Of a stretch of 64,000 nt of DNA, positions 36,423 to 45,807 are shown one piece after another (position 1 is the first letter of the stretch; every line of letters starts with the position of its first letter). A program made the position numbers and the translations under genes. The notes below the pieces were generated by a model. The model had not been told where the DNA came from and searched no databases. It saw nothing but the letters and a program-made list of their open reading frames with translations. Source of the stretch: Aquipseudomonas alcaligenes MRY13-0052 (GTDB taxonomy: Bacteria > Pseudomonadota > Gammaproteobacteria > Pseudomonadales > Pseudomonadaceae). The DNA is taken from contig BATO01000020.1 of assembly GCA_000474255.1 (NCBI GenBank), positions 1-64,000 on the forward strand, given 5' to 3'.

Positions 36423-38101
36423 CAGGCCGCCACCGACAGGCCCAGTGCGCGGACGCTTTCAGCGGCCAGGTCGAGCACGCTCGGCTGGGCATCGGGGCGC
36501 AGTACGCCGCCACCTTCGAGGTAGTACTCGAGGCTGGTGAGGGCGTCGGCCAGGGTTTCCAGCAGTTGCTCGGAGGGCATCTGCGGCGCTTCGATCATGT
36601 CTTTCTGGATGAAGTCGCCACAAGCGCCTACCAGCACCGCCGCGCGCTCCTGGCCGAGGAACCAGAGGCCGCCACGCACGGCTTGCAGGGTCAGGGGCAC
36701 GTTGGCCAGGTGCAGCTTGTCGCCATTGGATTCGAGGTACGCGGTAATGGCGCGCTTGGCCATGGCCAGGCCGGCCTGGGCTTCGTCGATGACCACGATG
36801 CGCGCTTCGGTCAGTTGGTGCTGGGCGAAGGACTCCGATTCGGTCATCGCCTGGGCCGCCGCCTGGCGGTTCTCGCGACGCTCGCCACGCTCGAGGTCGG
36901 CCACCATGCTTTCGACATAGAGCACGGCATCGGCCAGCTTGTGCAGGGATTCGGGGGCGGCCGGCGATTGCTCGCTCCAGCCAGCGACCACCGGCAGCTG
37001 CGCATGCAGGGCGTTGGCGGCGGAAGTCTGGCCGACCATGCCGAGGGTTTTGGCCAGCTTGCCCAGCAGGGCGTGCAGGCTGCCGAAGCTTTCCACCTGG
37101 GCGGTGCCGCGCTCGATCAGGTCGAGCACGTCCTTGACGCTGGCCAGCTCCTCGCGGATGGCCGAGGACAGGGAACGCATCACCGCCTGGCCCGGGCCGG
37201 CCAGACGCTGGTATTCCTCTTCCAGCAGGTGGTCGGTGAAGGGCAGCGCGGTCATGCCGAAGACGCTACGCAGCTCACTGGCACGCGGCCCCTGGCTATC
37301 GGCCAGGGCAACGAGGTAGAGCAGTTCCTTTTGCAGGTTGCGCGGCGCTTCGTAGAGCTCATTGGCGAGCAGTTGCTTGAGCTCGCGGTCGATGCGCGAG
37401 AACAGCTGCTTGCGTGCCTTGCGCGGCAGCAGCTGGCCGTCCAGCACCGCTTCCACGGCGGCGGCGCCGATCCAGCACAGGCGCGCACGGGGATCGATGG
37501 CGTAGAGGCTGTCGAGGCGACCGAGGGCGCGGCCCATCAGCTTGAGGCTGGCCTGGGGGTTCTGTTCACGGATGAAGCCGAGCAGGCCCACCTGGTACAT
37601 CTGCCGCAGGCGACGAGCCAGGAGGTCCTGGGCGCCGGTCTCGGGGAGGTTGGCGGCAGCGGGCACACGCGCCTGGTCCAGGCGCACGCTGAAGAAGAAG
37701 CTCTCCGGCAGCGCCGGCTGGTTGGCGGCCTGGCGCAGGTCGTTGATCGCCGGCAGCAACAGCTCGGGCATTTCCTGGCGGTGGGCGTCGACGTTTTCCA
37801 GGTAGCGGCGCAGCACGTAAAGCGCATTGGCGAGCGCGGCCAGCTGGCTGTCGCGCTCTTCACCGGCCCCGGCCGGGATGTCGGTCGCCTGGTCCAGGAC
37901 TTCCTGGGCCAGCAGCTCGGCGCCGGTGAGCTCGATGAGGTTGAGGGTGCCGCGCACCTGCTGCAGGCTTTCCACAGCCTGTTGCAGCAGGCTGCCGTTC
38001 TCGCGTTCGACGATGAACTGCTCGAGGCTCTGTTCGGCCTGTTCGATAGTGGCGAACAGCTCGTCGCGCACCAGGCTCAGGGAAGTGGCTCCAGTGACCA
38101 T
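36422..38101 (-). CDS. fimL: Type IV pilus regulator FimL
   Basis: Cytoplasmic scaffold that in P. aeruginosa controls type IV pilus assembly, twitching and cAMP signalling by linking PilG and FimV. The 559-residue product is all helical, like the N-terminal part of ChpA, and resembles Hpt domains without phospho-accepting histidines ([36 protein letters not shown]). Identity rests on size, this sequence style and the neighbour nudC (PA1823 next to fimL PA1822 in my memory of PAO1). Its stop overlaps the nudC start. Confidence 0.9.
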   Translation of the reverse strand: MVTGATSLSLVRDELFATIEQAEQSLEQFIVERENGSLLQQAVESLQQVRGTLNLIELTGAELLAQEVLDQATDIPAGAGEERDSQLAALANALYVLRRYLENVDAHRQEMPELLLPAINDLRQAANQPALPESFFFSVRLDQARVPAAANLPETGAQDLLARRLRQMYQVGLLGFIREQNPQASLKLMGRALGRLDSLYAIDPRARLCWIGAAAVEAVLDGQLLPRKARKQLFSRIDRELKQLLANELYEAPRNLQKELLYLVALADSQGPRASELRSVFGMTALPFTDHLLEEEYQRLAGPGQAVMRSLSSAIREELASVKDVLDLIERGTAQVESFGSLHALLGKLAKTLGMVGQTSAANALHAQLPVVAGWSEQSPAAPESLHKLADAVLYVESMVADLERGERRENRQAAAQAMTESESFAQHQLTEARIVVIDEAQAGLAMAKRAITAYLESNGDKLHLANVPLTLQAVRGGLWFLGQERAAVLVGACGDFIQKDMIEAPQMPSEQLLETLADALTSLEYYLEGGGVLRPDAQPSVLDLAAESVRALGLSVAA

Positions 38102-38140
38102 GCGTCTAGCGCGCCTCCCGCGCGGAGTTCTCGTACAGCA

Positions 38141-38953
38141 TCAGTCGGCGAATTCCGGCTTTTGTTTGTTCATATGGGCGGCCATGGCCACACGCAGGTC
38201 GGCGGACTGCAGCATCGCTGCGTTCCAGGTGGCGATGTATTCCAGGCCATCGTCCACGCGGTGGTCGCGCATGTAGCGAATCATTTCCTTGGTACCGCGC
38301 ACGGCGACCGGCGACTTGGCGGCGATCTCGCGCGCCAGGGCGAAGACGCCTTCCAGCAGCGCATCGCGGTCGGCGTAGGTGCGGTTGACCAGGCCGATGG
38401 CGCGGGCTTCCTCGCCATCGATGGTGCGACCGGTGAAGGCCAGCTCACGCATCATGCCGTCGCCGATGATGCGCGGCAGGCGTTGCAGGGTGCCGACGTC
38501 AGCGGCCATGCCGATGTCGATCTCCTTGATGGAGAACTGCGCATCGGGGGTGGCGTAACGCATGTCGCAGGCGGAGATCAGGTCGATGGCACCGCCCAGG
38601 CAGTAGCCCTGGATGGCGGCGAGCACCGGCTTGCTGCAGTTGTCCACGGCATTGAACGAGGCCTGCAGCTCGAGGATCTTGCGGCGCAGGGTCTGGGCGT
38701 TGCGGCCCACGTCCTTGCCCAGCTGGGTGCCGACCGAGGCCAGCAGCATGAGGTCGATGCCCGAGGAGAAGTGCTTGCCGGCGCCGGACAGCACCACCAC
38801 GCGGACTTCGTCGGTTTCGTCGATCCAACGGAAGATATCGATGATTTCCGTCCAGAAATCGGCGTTCATCGCGTTGATCTTTTCGGGGCGATTGATCTCG
38901 ACGTGGGCAATCTTGTCTGTCAGTTCTACACGAAAAGCTTTGTAGTCGGACAC
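38141..38953 (-). CDS. Crotonase, probable dienoyl-CoA isomerase
   Basis: Enoyl-CoA hydratase/isomerase family enzyme for breakdown of unsaturated fatty acids. From the GTG at 38953 the product is 270 residues, a typical size. It has NRPEKINAMN, the oxyanion-hole motif GAGKHFSSGIDLMLL, and AIQGYCLGGAIDLISACDMRYA; the aspartates in IGMAADVGTLQRLP fit the delta-3,5-delta-2,4-dienoyl-CoA isomerase branch. I prefer GTG 38953, preceded by GCGAGGA, over an ATG at 38986 that lacks a ribosome site. Next to fimL but functionally separate. Confidence 0.9.
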   Translation of the reverse strand: MSDYKAFRVELTDKIAHVEINRPEKINAMNADFWTEIIDIFRWIDETDEVRVVVLSGAGKHFSSGIDLMLLASVGTQLGKDVGRNAQTLRRKILELQASFNAVDNCSKPVLAAIQGYCLGGAIDLISACDMRYATPDAQFSIKEIDIGMAADVGTLQRLPRIIGDGMMRELAFTGRTIDGEEARAIGLVNRTYADRDALLEGVFALAREIAAKSPVAVRGTKEMIRYMRDHRVDDGLEYIATWNAAMLQSADLRVAMAAHMNKQKPEFAD

Positions 38954-39103
38954 CGTCGCGATCCTCGCCAGTTCTGCTGCTGGCATGCGTGAAAATTCTT
39001 GGGGAATAAACCCCGCAACTATAACAAGCGCGGGTGAAAAGTCGAAGACGGCCTCTGTGATGCAGGACACGCCATGGCAGATAGAAGCCGCTTGCAACGG
39101 GGC

Positions 39104-40465
39104 TCAGAGGCGCGTGGCCAGGGCATCACGGTGCACCCGGTTGCGCCATTGCCGCCAGGTGTAGAGCGGGATGCCGGCCATGAGCACGAGGAAGCCCCAG
39201 AAGATCGCCTGCTCGCCGGTGCCGTACAGCGCCCAGATCGAGTAGATGAAGCCGAGCACGCCGATGGCCACCAGCCGGCCGCGTTCGCGCGCGGAGAAAT
39301 CCCCCGGCTGCACCGCCAGCTGCTGCAGCAACGCAGCGGTGCAGAAGGCGTAGGGCACGACGCCGGTCATGGTGCCGAGCAGGATGATCACGTTGAACAC
39401 GTCCACCAGGTCGCCACGCCCGTCCACCAGCACCAGCGCGGTGACCAGGACGCCGGAAATCAGCAGGCCGTTGGCCGGCACATCGTATTTGTTGGTCTTG
39501 GCCAGGGATTCGGGCAGCAGCCCGTCGCGTGCGGTGGCCATGGGGATCTGCCCCTGCAGCAGCACCCAGCCGTTGAGCGCGCCCAGGCAGGCGATCACCG
39601 CGCCGGCCGCCACCAGGTGGTAGCCCCAGTCGCCGATGAGCACCCGTGCCGCGTCGGCGAAGGGCGCGGTGGAGCGCATCAGCACCTCGGGCGGCAGCAC
39701 GCCCTGCACCGCCGTGATGGAGAGGATGTAGACGGCGGCGGCGACCAGGGTGCCGAACACCGTGGCGCGGGGAATGGTGCGCTTGGGGTCGCGCACGTGG
39801 TCCGCCGGCACGGTCGCCGACTCCAGGCCGATGAAGGACCAGAGGGTGAGCGCCGCGGTGGTGGCGATGGCCTTGGCGTAGCCGCCGGAGCCCGAGGGCA
39901 GCTCACTGACCTCGGGGATGCGCAAGTATTCCGGGTGGAAGGAGAACCAGCCGAGGATGCCCACCAGCAGCAGCGGGATCAGCTTGAGGGCGGTGAGGAT
40001 GTTCTGCGCCAGGCCGAAGGCGCCGATGCCACGCAGGTTGATCAGGGTGCACAACCAGATGGCGCCGATGGCGGTGGTCACCGTCAGCACCGGGTCGCGC
40101 AGGGCGGGGAAGAACACCTGCAGGTAGCCCACCAGGGTCACCGAGATGGCGGCGTTGCCGATCCAGGCGGCCTTCCAGTAGGTCCAGGCGCAGAGGTAGC
40201 CGGCGAAGGCGCCGAAACCGTCACGGGTATAGGCGTAGGGCCCGCCGGCTGCGGGGTTGAGCCGGGCCAGGCGGGCGAAGGTCAGCGCCAGGATCACCGC
40301 CCCGGTGCTGGAGATGAGCCAGCCGAACAGGCTCAGCCCGCCGTAGGCGGCGAGGCTGGAGGGCAGCAGGAAGACCCCCGAGCCGATCATGTTGCCCACC
40401 ACCAGCGCGGTGCAGGTCCAGAACCCCATGGTGCCGGACCTGCCCGCCGGTTTCTGCTCGCTCAT
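39104..40465 (-). CDS. APC-family amino acid antiporter (AdiC-like)
   Basis: Twelve-span inner-membrane amino acid transporter of 453 residues. It opens with FWTCTALVVGNMIGSGVFLLP, the GxG substrate loop of the arginine/agmatine type, and contains PAAGGPYAYTRDGFG and WSFIGLESATVPADHVRDPKRTIPRA, hallmarks of the basic amino acid/polyamine antiporter branch. It starts 15 bases after the ldcA stop, so the two form an operon. Lysine in, cadaverine out is the natural reading, but substrate is inferred from the neighbour. Confidence 0.9.
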   Translation of the reverse strand: MSEQKPAGRSGTMGFWTCTALVVGNMIGSGVFLLPSSLAAYGGLSLFGWLISSTGAVILALTFARLARLNPAAGGPYAYTRDGFGAFAGYLCAWTYWKAAWIGNAAISVTLVGYLQVFFPALRDPVLTVTTAIGAIWLCTLINLRGIGAFGLAQNILTALKLIPLLLVGILGWFSFHPEYLRIPEVSELPSGSGGYAKAIATTAALTLWSFIGLESATVPADHVRDPKRTIPRATVFGTLVAAAVYILSITAVQGVLPPEVLMRSTAPFADAARVLIGDWGYHLVAAGAVIACLGALNGWVLLQGQIPMATARDGLLPESLAKTNKYDVPANGLLISGVLVTALVLVDGRGDLVDVFNVIILLGTMTGVVPYAFCTAALLQQLAVQPGDFSARERGRLVAIGVLGFIYSIWALYGTGEQAIFWGFLVLMAGIPLYTWRQWRNRVHRDALATRL

Positions 40466-40480
40466 CGCGCCCCCGGCTCG

Positions 40481-42736
40481 TCACTCCCTTATGCAATCAA
40501 CGGTATAGCAGCGCCCCGTTGGGCTGTCGTCGTGCTGCAGGCCGTGGACATCGGAATCGAAGCCGGGGAAGGCGCTGTCGAAGGTCCGGGCGAAGGCCAG
40601 GTAGTCGATGATCGAGCGGGTCTGCGCGGTGAAACGCTCCCCCGGCATGATCAGCGGGATGCCCGGCGGGTACGGCACCAGCATCACCGCGGCGATGCGC
40701 CCTTGCAGCTGCTCGATGGGCACCGCCTCGACCTCGCCACGCACCAGCTTGTCGTAAGCCTCCGACGGCTTGATGGCCAGCTCCGGCAGCGCGGTGTACA
40801 TGCGCCGCATGGCCTTGGCCGTGGCGTTGTCGCGGTAGCAGGCGTGCAACTGGTCGCAGAGGTCGCGCAGGCCCAGCCCCTGGTAGCGGGCGGCATCGGC
40901 CCGGGCCACCGAGGGCAGTGCACTGGTCAGCGGGGCGTTGGCGTCGTAGGAGCGCTTGAACTCCAGCAGCTCGGTGAGCAGGGTGCTCCATTTACCCTTG
41001 GTGATGCCCATGGAGAACAGCACGAGGAAGGAGTAGAGGCCGGTCTTCTCCACCACCAGGCCGCGCTCCCAGAGGAACTTGCCGACCACCGCCGCCGGGA
41101 TGCCCTGCTCGCCGAGCTTGCCGTCGGCACTGAGCCCGGGGGTGACCAGGGTGACCTTGATCGGGTCGAGCAGCACGTAGTCGTCCGCCACCTCGCCGAA
41201 GCCGTGCCAGTCGGCGCCGGGCTCCAGCACCCAGTCGCCGGTGGCCACCGCCTCGGCGCCTTCCACCTGGGGCGGCTCCCAGATATCGAACCACCAATCC
41301 TTGGCATCCAGGGTCTGCCAGACGTTGGCCAGGGCACGGCGGAAGCTCAGGGCCTCGTCGAAGGTTTCCTGGATCAGCGAGCGCCCGGCGGGACCCTCCA
41401 TCATCGCCGAGGCCACGTCCAGCGAGGCGATGATGCCGTACTGGGGCGAAGTGGAGATGTGCATCATGAACGCCTCGTTGAAGCGATCCCGGTCCAGCTG
41501 GCGGGCGCCGCCGTCCTGCACATGGATCATCGAGGCCTGACTGAAGGCCGCCAGCAGCTTGTGGGTGGAGTGGGTGGTGAACACCAGCGGGCCTTCTTCG
41601 CTGCGCGCCGTACCCATGCCGTAGCGGCCGTCGTAGAACTCGTGGAAGGCGGCGTAGGCGTACCAGGCTTCGTCGAAGTGCAGCACCTCAACGGTGTCGC
41701 CCAGCGCCTGCTTGATCAGCTCGGCGTTGTAGCAGAGGCCGTCGTAGGTGGAGTTGGTCACCACCGCCAGCTTGACCTTGGGCGCGCGGCCCCGGGCCAG
41801 TGGGCTGGCGTCGATCTTGGCCTGGATCGATTCGCGACTGAACTCGCTCAGGGGGATGGGCCCAATGATGCCCAGTTCGTTGCGCTCGGGGCTCAGGTAG
41901 AGCGGGATGGCGCCGGTCATGATGATCGAGTGGAGGATCGACTTGTGGCAGTTGCGGTCCACCAGCACCAGGTCGTCGCGGGCGACCATGGAGTGCCAGA
42001 CGATCTTGTTCGCGGTGGAGGTGCCGTTGATCACGAAGAAGGTGTGGTCAGCACCGAAGTTGCGCGCGGCGCGGGCCTCGGCTTCGGCCAGGGGGCCGGT
42101 GTGATCCAGCAGCGAGCCCAGCTCGGGCACCGAGACGGAGAGGTCCGAGCGCAGGGTGTTTTCGCCGAAGAACTGGTGGAAGGCCTGCCCCACCGGGCTC
42201 TTGCGGTAGGCGACGCCACCGCCGTGACCGGGCGTGTGCCAGGAGTAGTTGGATTGCGCGGTGTGCTCCACCAGGGCACGGAAGAACGGCGGCAGCAGGC
42301 CTTCGAGGTAGTTGCGCGCGGCGCGGGCGACCTGGCGGGCGAGGAAGGGCACGGTGTCTTCGAAGAGGTAGAGCAGGCCGCGCAGCTGGTTGAGGTCGGC
42401 CATGGCTTCGGCCGGGGCGTTCTCGATGGTCACCTGTTCGCCCAGGGCGAAGATCGGCAGTTGCGGCGCACGCACCCGGGCCACGCGGATCAGCTCGACC
42501 ACGTCCTGCAGCAGGCGCTGGTTCTCGCCCGCCCCTTCGGCGGCGACGAGGATGCAGGCCAAGCCGTGGTGGGTGGAGGCGACGATGCGCCCTTCGGCGG
42601 AACTGGCGGTGGAGAGGATGACGAAACCGTCCTGCTCCAGTTCGCGGGCGATGCCGCGCACGCGATCACCGGCGACCGTATCGGCCTTGATGTCGCGGTG
42701 GACGATGAGGATGGGGAACTTCAGGTCTTTGTACAT
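40481..42736 (-). CDS. ldcA: Lysine decarboxylase LdcA
   Basis: PLP enzyme converting lysine to cadaverine in lysine use and pH control. The 751-residue product has the large-type layout: N-terminal receiver-like wing domain (1-130), PLP core with HTPGHGGGVAYRKSPVG, the cofactor lysine K393 in TTHSTHKLLAAFSQAS, and a C-terminal domain. It is the LdcA-type of pseudomonads by size and gene order (PA1818 next to a permease, from memory). Some arginine or ornithine activity cannot be excluded. Upstream 126 bases separate it from dnaQ without a recognisable operator. Confidence 0.9.
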   Translation of the reverse strand: MYKDLKFPILIVHRDIKADTVAGDRVRGIARELEQDGFVILSTASSAEGRIVASTHHGLACILVAAEGAGENQRLLQDVVELIRVARVRAPQLPIFALGEQVTIENAPAEAMADLNQLRGLLYLFEDTVPFLARQVARAARNYLEGLLPPFFRALVEHTAQSNYSWHTPGHGGGVAYRKSPVGQAFHQFFGENTLRSDLSVSVPELGSLLDHTGPLAEAEARAARNFGADHTFFVINGTSTANKIVWHSMVARDDLVLVDRNCHKSILHSIIMTGAIPLYLSPERNELGIIGPIPLSEFSRESIQAKIDASPLARGRAPKVKLAVVTNSTYDGLCYNAELIKQALGDTVEVLHFDEAWYAYAAFHEFYDGRYGMGTARSEEGPLVFTTHSTHKLLAAFSQASMIHVQDGGARQLDRDRFNEAFMMHISTSPQYGIIASLDVASAMMEGPAGRSLIQETFDEALSFRRALANVWQTLDAKDWWFDIWEPPQVEGAEAVATGDWVLEPGADWHGFGEVADDYVLLDPIKVTLVTPGLSADGKLGEQGIPAAVVGKFLWERGLVVEKTGLYSFLVLFSMGITKGKWSTLLTELLEFKRSYDANAPLTSALPSVARADAARYQGLGLRDLCDQLHACYRDNATAKAMRRMYTALPELAIKPSEAYDKLVRGEVEAVPIEQLQGRIAAVMLVPYPPGIPLIMPGERFTAQTRSIIDYLAFARTFDSAFPGFDSDVHGLQHDDSPTGRCYTVDCIRE

Positions 42737-42862
42737 GCAGACTTCCCGAGGGCGGCGGGGTCGGTCCCGCCTGTGCCCTCAGGGTAGAAGCTCACCGGAG
42801 TCGACGGAACCCCGGTTGCCCCAGCCTGTACGAAAAGGTCGCGCCTCTGGAATTCGGCCGAC

Positions 42863-43603
42863 TCAGGCTTCCGGCGTGGCCGGCTGCTCCATCTGCACCC
42901 AGAGCGCCGGGGCGCCGGCGGACTTCTCGATCACGCCCATGCGCACCTTGTGGGCTGCGATCTCCTCCTCGGTTGCGAGGAGCACGCGGCCCGGTGCACG
43001 GCCGCTGATGCGACGGATCGGGCTGGCCACGGGGCGGCCACCGCCATCGTCGGCACCCTCGCCCGCCAGGGACAGGTTGGTCTGGCCACCGGTCATCGCC
43101 AGGTAGACGTCGGCGAGGATCTCGGCGTCGAGCAGTGCGCCGTGGAGGTCGCGGCCGGAGTTGTCGACGTCGTAGCGCTTGCACAGGGCGTCCAGGCTGT
43201 TGCGCTGGCCCGGGTGGCGCTCGCGAGCCATCATCAGGGTGTCGAGCACGCCGCAGTGTTCGGCGATGTCGGAGCGATCGCTCTGGCCCAGCAGGGCGAA
43301 CTCGTTGTTGATGAAGCCGATGTCGAACGCCGCGTTGTGGATGATCAGCTCGGCGCCCTTGATGAATTCGAAGAATTCGTCGGCGATGTCCTTGAAGCGC
43401 GGCTTGCCCACCAGGAATTCGTTGGTGATGCCGTGGACCGCGATGGCGCCCTCGTCCACTTCACGATCGGGCTGCAGGTAATAGTGGAAGTGACGCCCCG
43501 TGAGGCGGCGGCCATCCAGCTCGACGCAGCCGATCTCGATGATGCGGTGAGCATCGGTCACCGGCATGCCGGTGGTTTCGGTATCCAGTACTACATAACG
43601 CAT
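42863..43603 (-). CDS. dnaQ: DNA polymerase III epsilon subunit DnaQ
   Basis: 3'-5' proofreading exonuclease of the replicative polymerase. The 246-residue product has ExoI D7-T-E9 (LDTETTG), ExoII with D94 (HNAAFDIGF), and ExoIII H154-x4-D159 (LHGALLDAE), all catalytic residues present. The C-terminal tail (QMEQPAT) is where the alpha subunit binds. Lies 55 bases downstream of rnhA on the same strand; in E. coli the two are divergent, in Pseudomonas they are collinear as here. Confidence 0.97.
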   Translation of the reverse strand: MRYVVLDTETTGMPVTDAHRIIEIGCVELDGRRLTGRHFHYYLQPDREVDEGAIAVHGITNEFLVGKPRFKDIADEFFEFIKGAELIIHNAAFDIGFINNEFALLGQSDRSDIAEHCGVLDTLMMARERHPGQRNSLDALCKRYDVDNSGRDLHGALLDAEILADVYLAMTGGQTNLSLAGEGADDGGGRPVASPIRRISGRAPGRVLLATEEEIAAHKVRMGVIEKSAGAPALWVQMEQPATPEA

Positions 43604-43658
43604 GTTCGGGCCCGTGAATGAGTGGCTCTATATAAGGAAGAACGCCGCAGGCGGCATT

Positions 43659-44102
43659 CTAGCGGGCGTTCAGCTCACTGACACCCCGGTTGGCCAACTG
43701 GTCGGCGCGCTCGTTGCCCGGGTGGCCGGTGTGGCCGCGGACCCACTGCCATTCCACTTCGTGGCGGTTCACCTGCTCGTCGAGCATCTGCCACAGGTCG
43801 GCGTTCTTCACCGGCTGCTTGGCGGCGGTCTTCCAGCCGCGCTTCTTCCAGTTGGGCATCCATTCGCGGATGCCGCGCATCACGTACTCGGAGTCGGTCA
43901 CCAGGCGCACCTTGCACGACCGCTTGAGCTCGGCCAGACCACTGATGGCGGCCATCAGCTCCATGCGGTTGTTGGTGGTATCGCGCTCGCCACCCCAGAG
44001 CTCGCGCTCGACGCCCTTGTAGACGAGCAATACGCCCCAGCCACCGGGACCGGGGTTACCCTTGCAGGCGCCGTCGGTGTACATCTCGACTTGATCGGTC
44101 AC
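43659..44102 (-). CDS. rnhA: Ribonuclease HI
   Basis: Removes RNA from RNA-DNA hybrids. The 147-residue product has the complete catalytic set D10, E48, D70, H124 and D134 ([37 protein letters not shown]). The start is GTG, directly after the TAA of the upstream methyltransferase gene (TAAGTG), so translation is likely by re-initiation. dnaQ follows. Confidence 0.97.
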   Translation of the reverse strand: MTDQVEMYTDGACKGNPGPGGWGVLLVYKGVERELWGGERDTTNNRMELMAAISGLAELKRSCKVRLVTDSEYVMRGIREWMPNWKKRGWKTAAKQPVKNADLWQMLDEQVNRHEVEWQWVRGHTGHPGNERADQLANRGVSELNAR

Positions 44103-44867
44103 TTAAGCCTCGTGTTTCGAATCGCGCCGGCTGACCTTGGCCACCGGCATCGGCACCAGCTTGCCCATGGGCTCGCGTCGGGCCGGACGCAGCGGGCGCA
44201 GGCCGACCACCAGCTTGCGCGCCACCAATAGATAGAAGCCGGCACCGAACCATTGCCCGGCACCGCCCCACCGCTCCAGCCGTGCCAGGCGCGTTTGCCA
44301 GGCTGCCGAAGCGAGCGGCGGACGATAGCACCCGAAGCGGCGTTTCTCCAGCGCGAAGCCCAGCAGGTTGAGCCAGTCGGCAACCCGTGTCGGCGAGATG
44401 CAACGGGCCTTGCCCAGAGCATCACCGGCGAAGTAGTGACGCAGGCCCCAAGGGCTCCAGGGGTTGACCCCGACGATCAGCAGGTGCCCGCCGGGCCGCA
44501 CGCTGCGCGCGGCTTCACGCAACAGGCCATGGGGCGACAGGCAGAAATCCAGCCCGTGCTGCAGCACCACCACATCGGCGGCGTGCTCGCTGAGCGGCCA
44601 GGCATTTTCCTCGCAGACGATCTCGACGCCGGACAGCGGCGCGCCCAGGTGCACGCTGCGCTGGATCTGCTTCGCGCCCGGCGGCAGCTCGGCGCGCGGG
44701 CCGTAGTGCACCAGGTAGCCACCGAAGTAGCGCGCCAGTTCGTCCTCCAGCAGGCGCTGTTCCTCGAACAGCATCAGGCCACCGAGCGGCCCTTCGAACC
44801 AGGCGCGGGCATCGTCGATCAGCTCGATCCAGGCAGGATCGGCCTGGGCGAAGGCTTGCTCGGTCAT
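44103..44867 (-). CDS. SAM-dependent methyltransferase, class I
   Basis: Uncharacterised methyltransferase of 254 residues. The central part matches the UbiE/SmtA style: [45 protein letters not shown], giving a motif I-like acidic strand and a late SAM-fold strand. The N-terminus ([13 protein letters not shown]) is typical of the family always found with rnhA, dnaQ and gloB. AGGAGA precedes the chosen ATG; a longer in-frame extension runs into gloB on the other strand and is not credible. Ends one base before rnhA. Confidence 0.85.
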   Translation of the reverse strand: MTEQAFAQADPAWIELIDDARAWFEGPLGGLMLFEEQRLLEDELARYFGGYLVHYGPRAELPPGAKQIQRSVHLGAPLSGVEIVCEENAWPLSEHAADVVVLQHGLDFCLSPHGLLREAARSVRPGGHLLIVGVNPWSPWGLRHYFAGDALGKARCISPTRVADWLNLLGFALEKRRFGCYRPPLASAAWQTRLARLERWGGAGQWFGAGFYLLVARKLVVGLRPLRPARREPMGKLVPMPVAKVSRRDSKHEA

Positions 44868-44927
44868 GGAAATCTCCTGCATGGGAGCCCTAAGATGCTC
44901 CTTTGCGTACTGATTGGCGACCGGATC

Positions 44928-45707
44928 ATGATACAGATCGACCCCTTGCGTGCCCTCTCCGACAACTACATCTGGCTGTTGCAGGATGCGACCGAACGCC
45001 GCTGCGCCGTGGTCGACCCGGGCGACGCGACGCCGGTGCTGGCCTGGCTCGACGCCCACCCCGGCTGGACCCTGTCGGACATCCTCATCACCCACCACCA
45101 CGCCGACCACGTCGGCGGCGTGGAACGCATCAAGGCCGCCACCGGCGCCCGGGTGCTCGGTCCGGCCAACGAGCGCATCCCCGGCCGCGATCTTGCCCTG
45201 GATGAAGGCGACGAGGTGCAGGTGCTGGGCCTGTCGTTCCGCGTCATCCATGTGCCCGGCCACACCCTGGGCCACATCGCCTTCTTCCACGCCGACGCCA
45301 GCCGCCCCCTGCTGTTCAGCGGCGACACGCTGTTCGCCGCCGGCTGCGGGCGCATGTTCGAGGGCAACCCGGTGGACATGCAGGCCGCCCTCGCCCGCCT
45401 CGCCGCGCTGCCCGTGGAAACCCTGGTCTACTGCGCCCACGAATACACCCTGAGCAACCTGCGCTTCGCCCGCGCCGTGGAGCCCGACAACGCCGACATC
45501 GCCCAGCGCTTCGAGGCCGTCACCCGGCTGCGCGAGCAGGACGGCATCAGCCTGCCTTCGACCATCGGCCTGGAACGCCTGACCAACCCCTTCCTGCGGG
45601 TGAATGAAACATCCGTAAAAGAAATAGCCGACAAGCGGGCCGGCAGCCATAACCCCGCACCCGCACAGGTTTTTGCTGTCATCCGGGCATGGAAAGACAG
45701 CTTCTGA
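44928..45707 (+). CDS. gloB: Hydroxyacylglutathione hydrolase (glyoxalase II)
   Basis: Zinc enzyme that hydrolyses S-lactoylglutathione to D-lactate and glutathione, ending methylglyoxal detoxification. The 259-residue product has the metallo-beta-lactamase motif THHHADH at 55-61, the second histidine in [24 protein letters not shown] and the C-terminal YCAHEYT. Start is the ATG at 44928, divergent from the methyltransferase by 60 bases. Followed 100 bases later by mltD. Confidence 0.95.
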   Translation: MIQIDPLRALSDNYIWLLQDATERRCAVVDPGDATPVLAWLDAHPGWTLSDILITHHHADHVGGVERIKAATGARVLGPANERIPGRDLALDEGDEVQVLGLSFRVIHVPGHTLGHIAFFHADASRPLLFSGDTLFAAGCGRMFEGNPVDMQAALARLAALPVETLVYCAHEYTLSNLRFARAVEPDNADIAQRFEAVTRLREQDGISLPSTIGLERLTNPFLRVNETSVKEIADKRAGSHNPAPAQVFAVIRAWKDSF

Positions 45708-45742
45708 AACCCCTGCCAGGTCACAGTTGAGCTGGTGAAAAC

Positions 45743-45771
45743 TTGACCACTCCCGGGTCGGTTCCTAGAAT
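45743..45771 (+). promoter_or_regulatory. Sigma-70 promoter of mltD
   Basis: TTGACC, 17 bases, TAGAAT; the -10 lies 36 bases before the mltD ATG. Confidence 0.7.
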
Positions 45772-45807
45772 CGCCCGACCTTTTTGCCCGGAAAAGCACC
45801 CTGACCA

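Noticed and set aside
39074-42787. 1237-codon frame opposite the permease and ldcA
   Set aside because: Spans two well-supported genes on the other strand and has no recognisable domain.
44103-45650. 515-codon version of the methyltransferase
   Set aside because: The extra 260 codons lie antisense to gloB; the ATG at 44867 with AGGAGA is the proper start.
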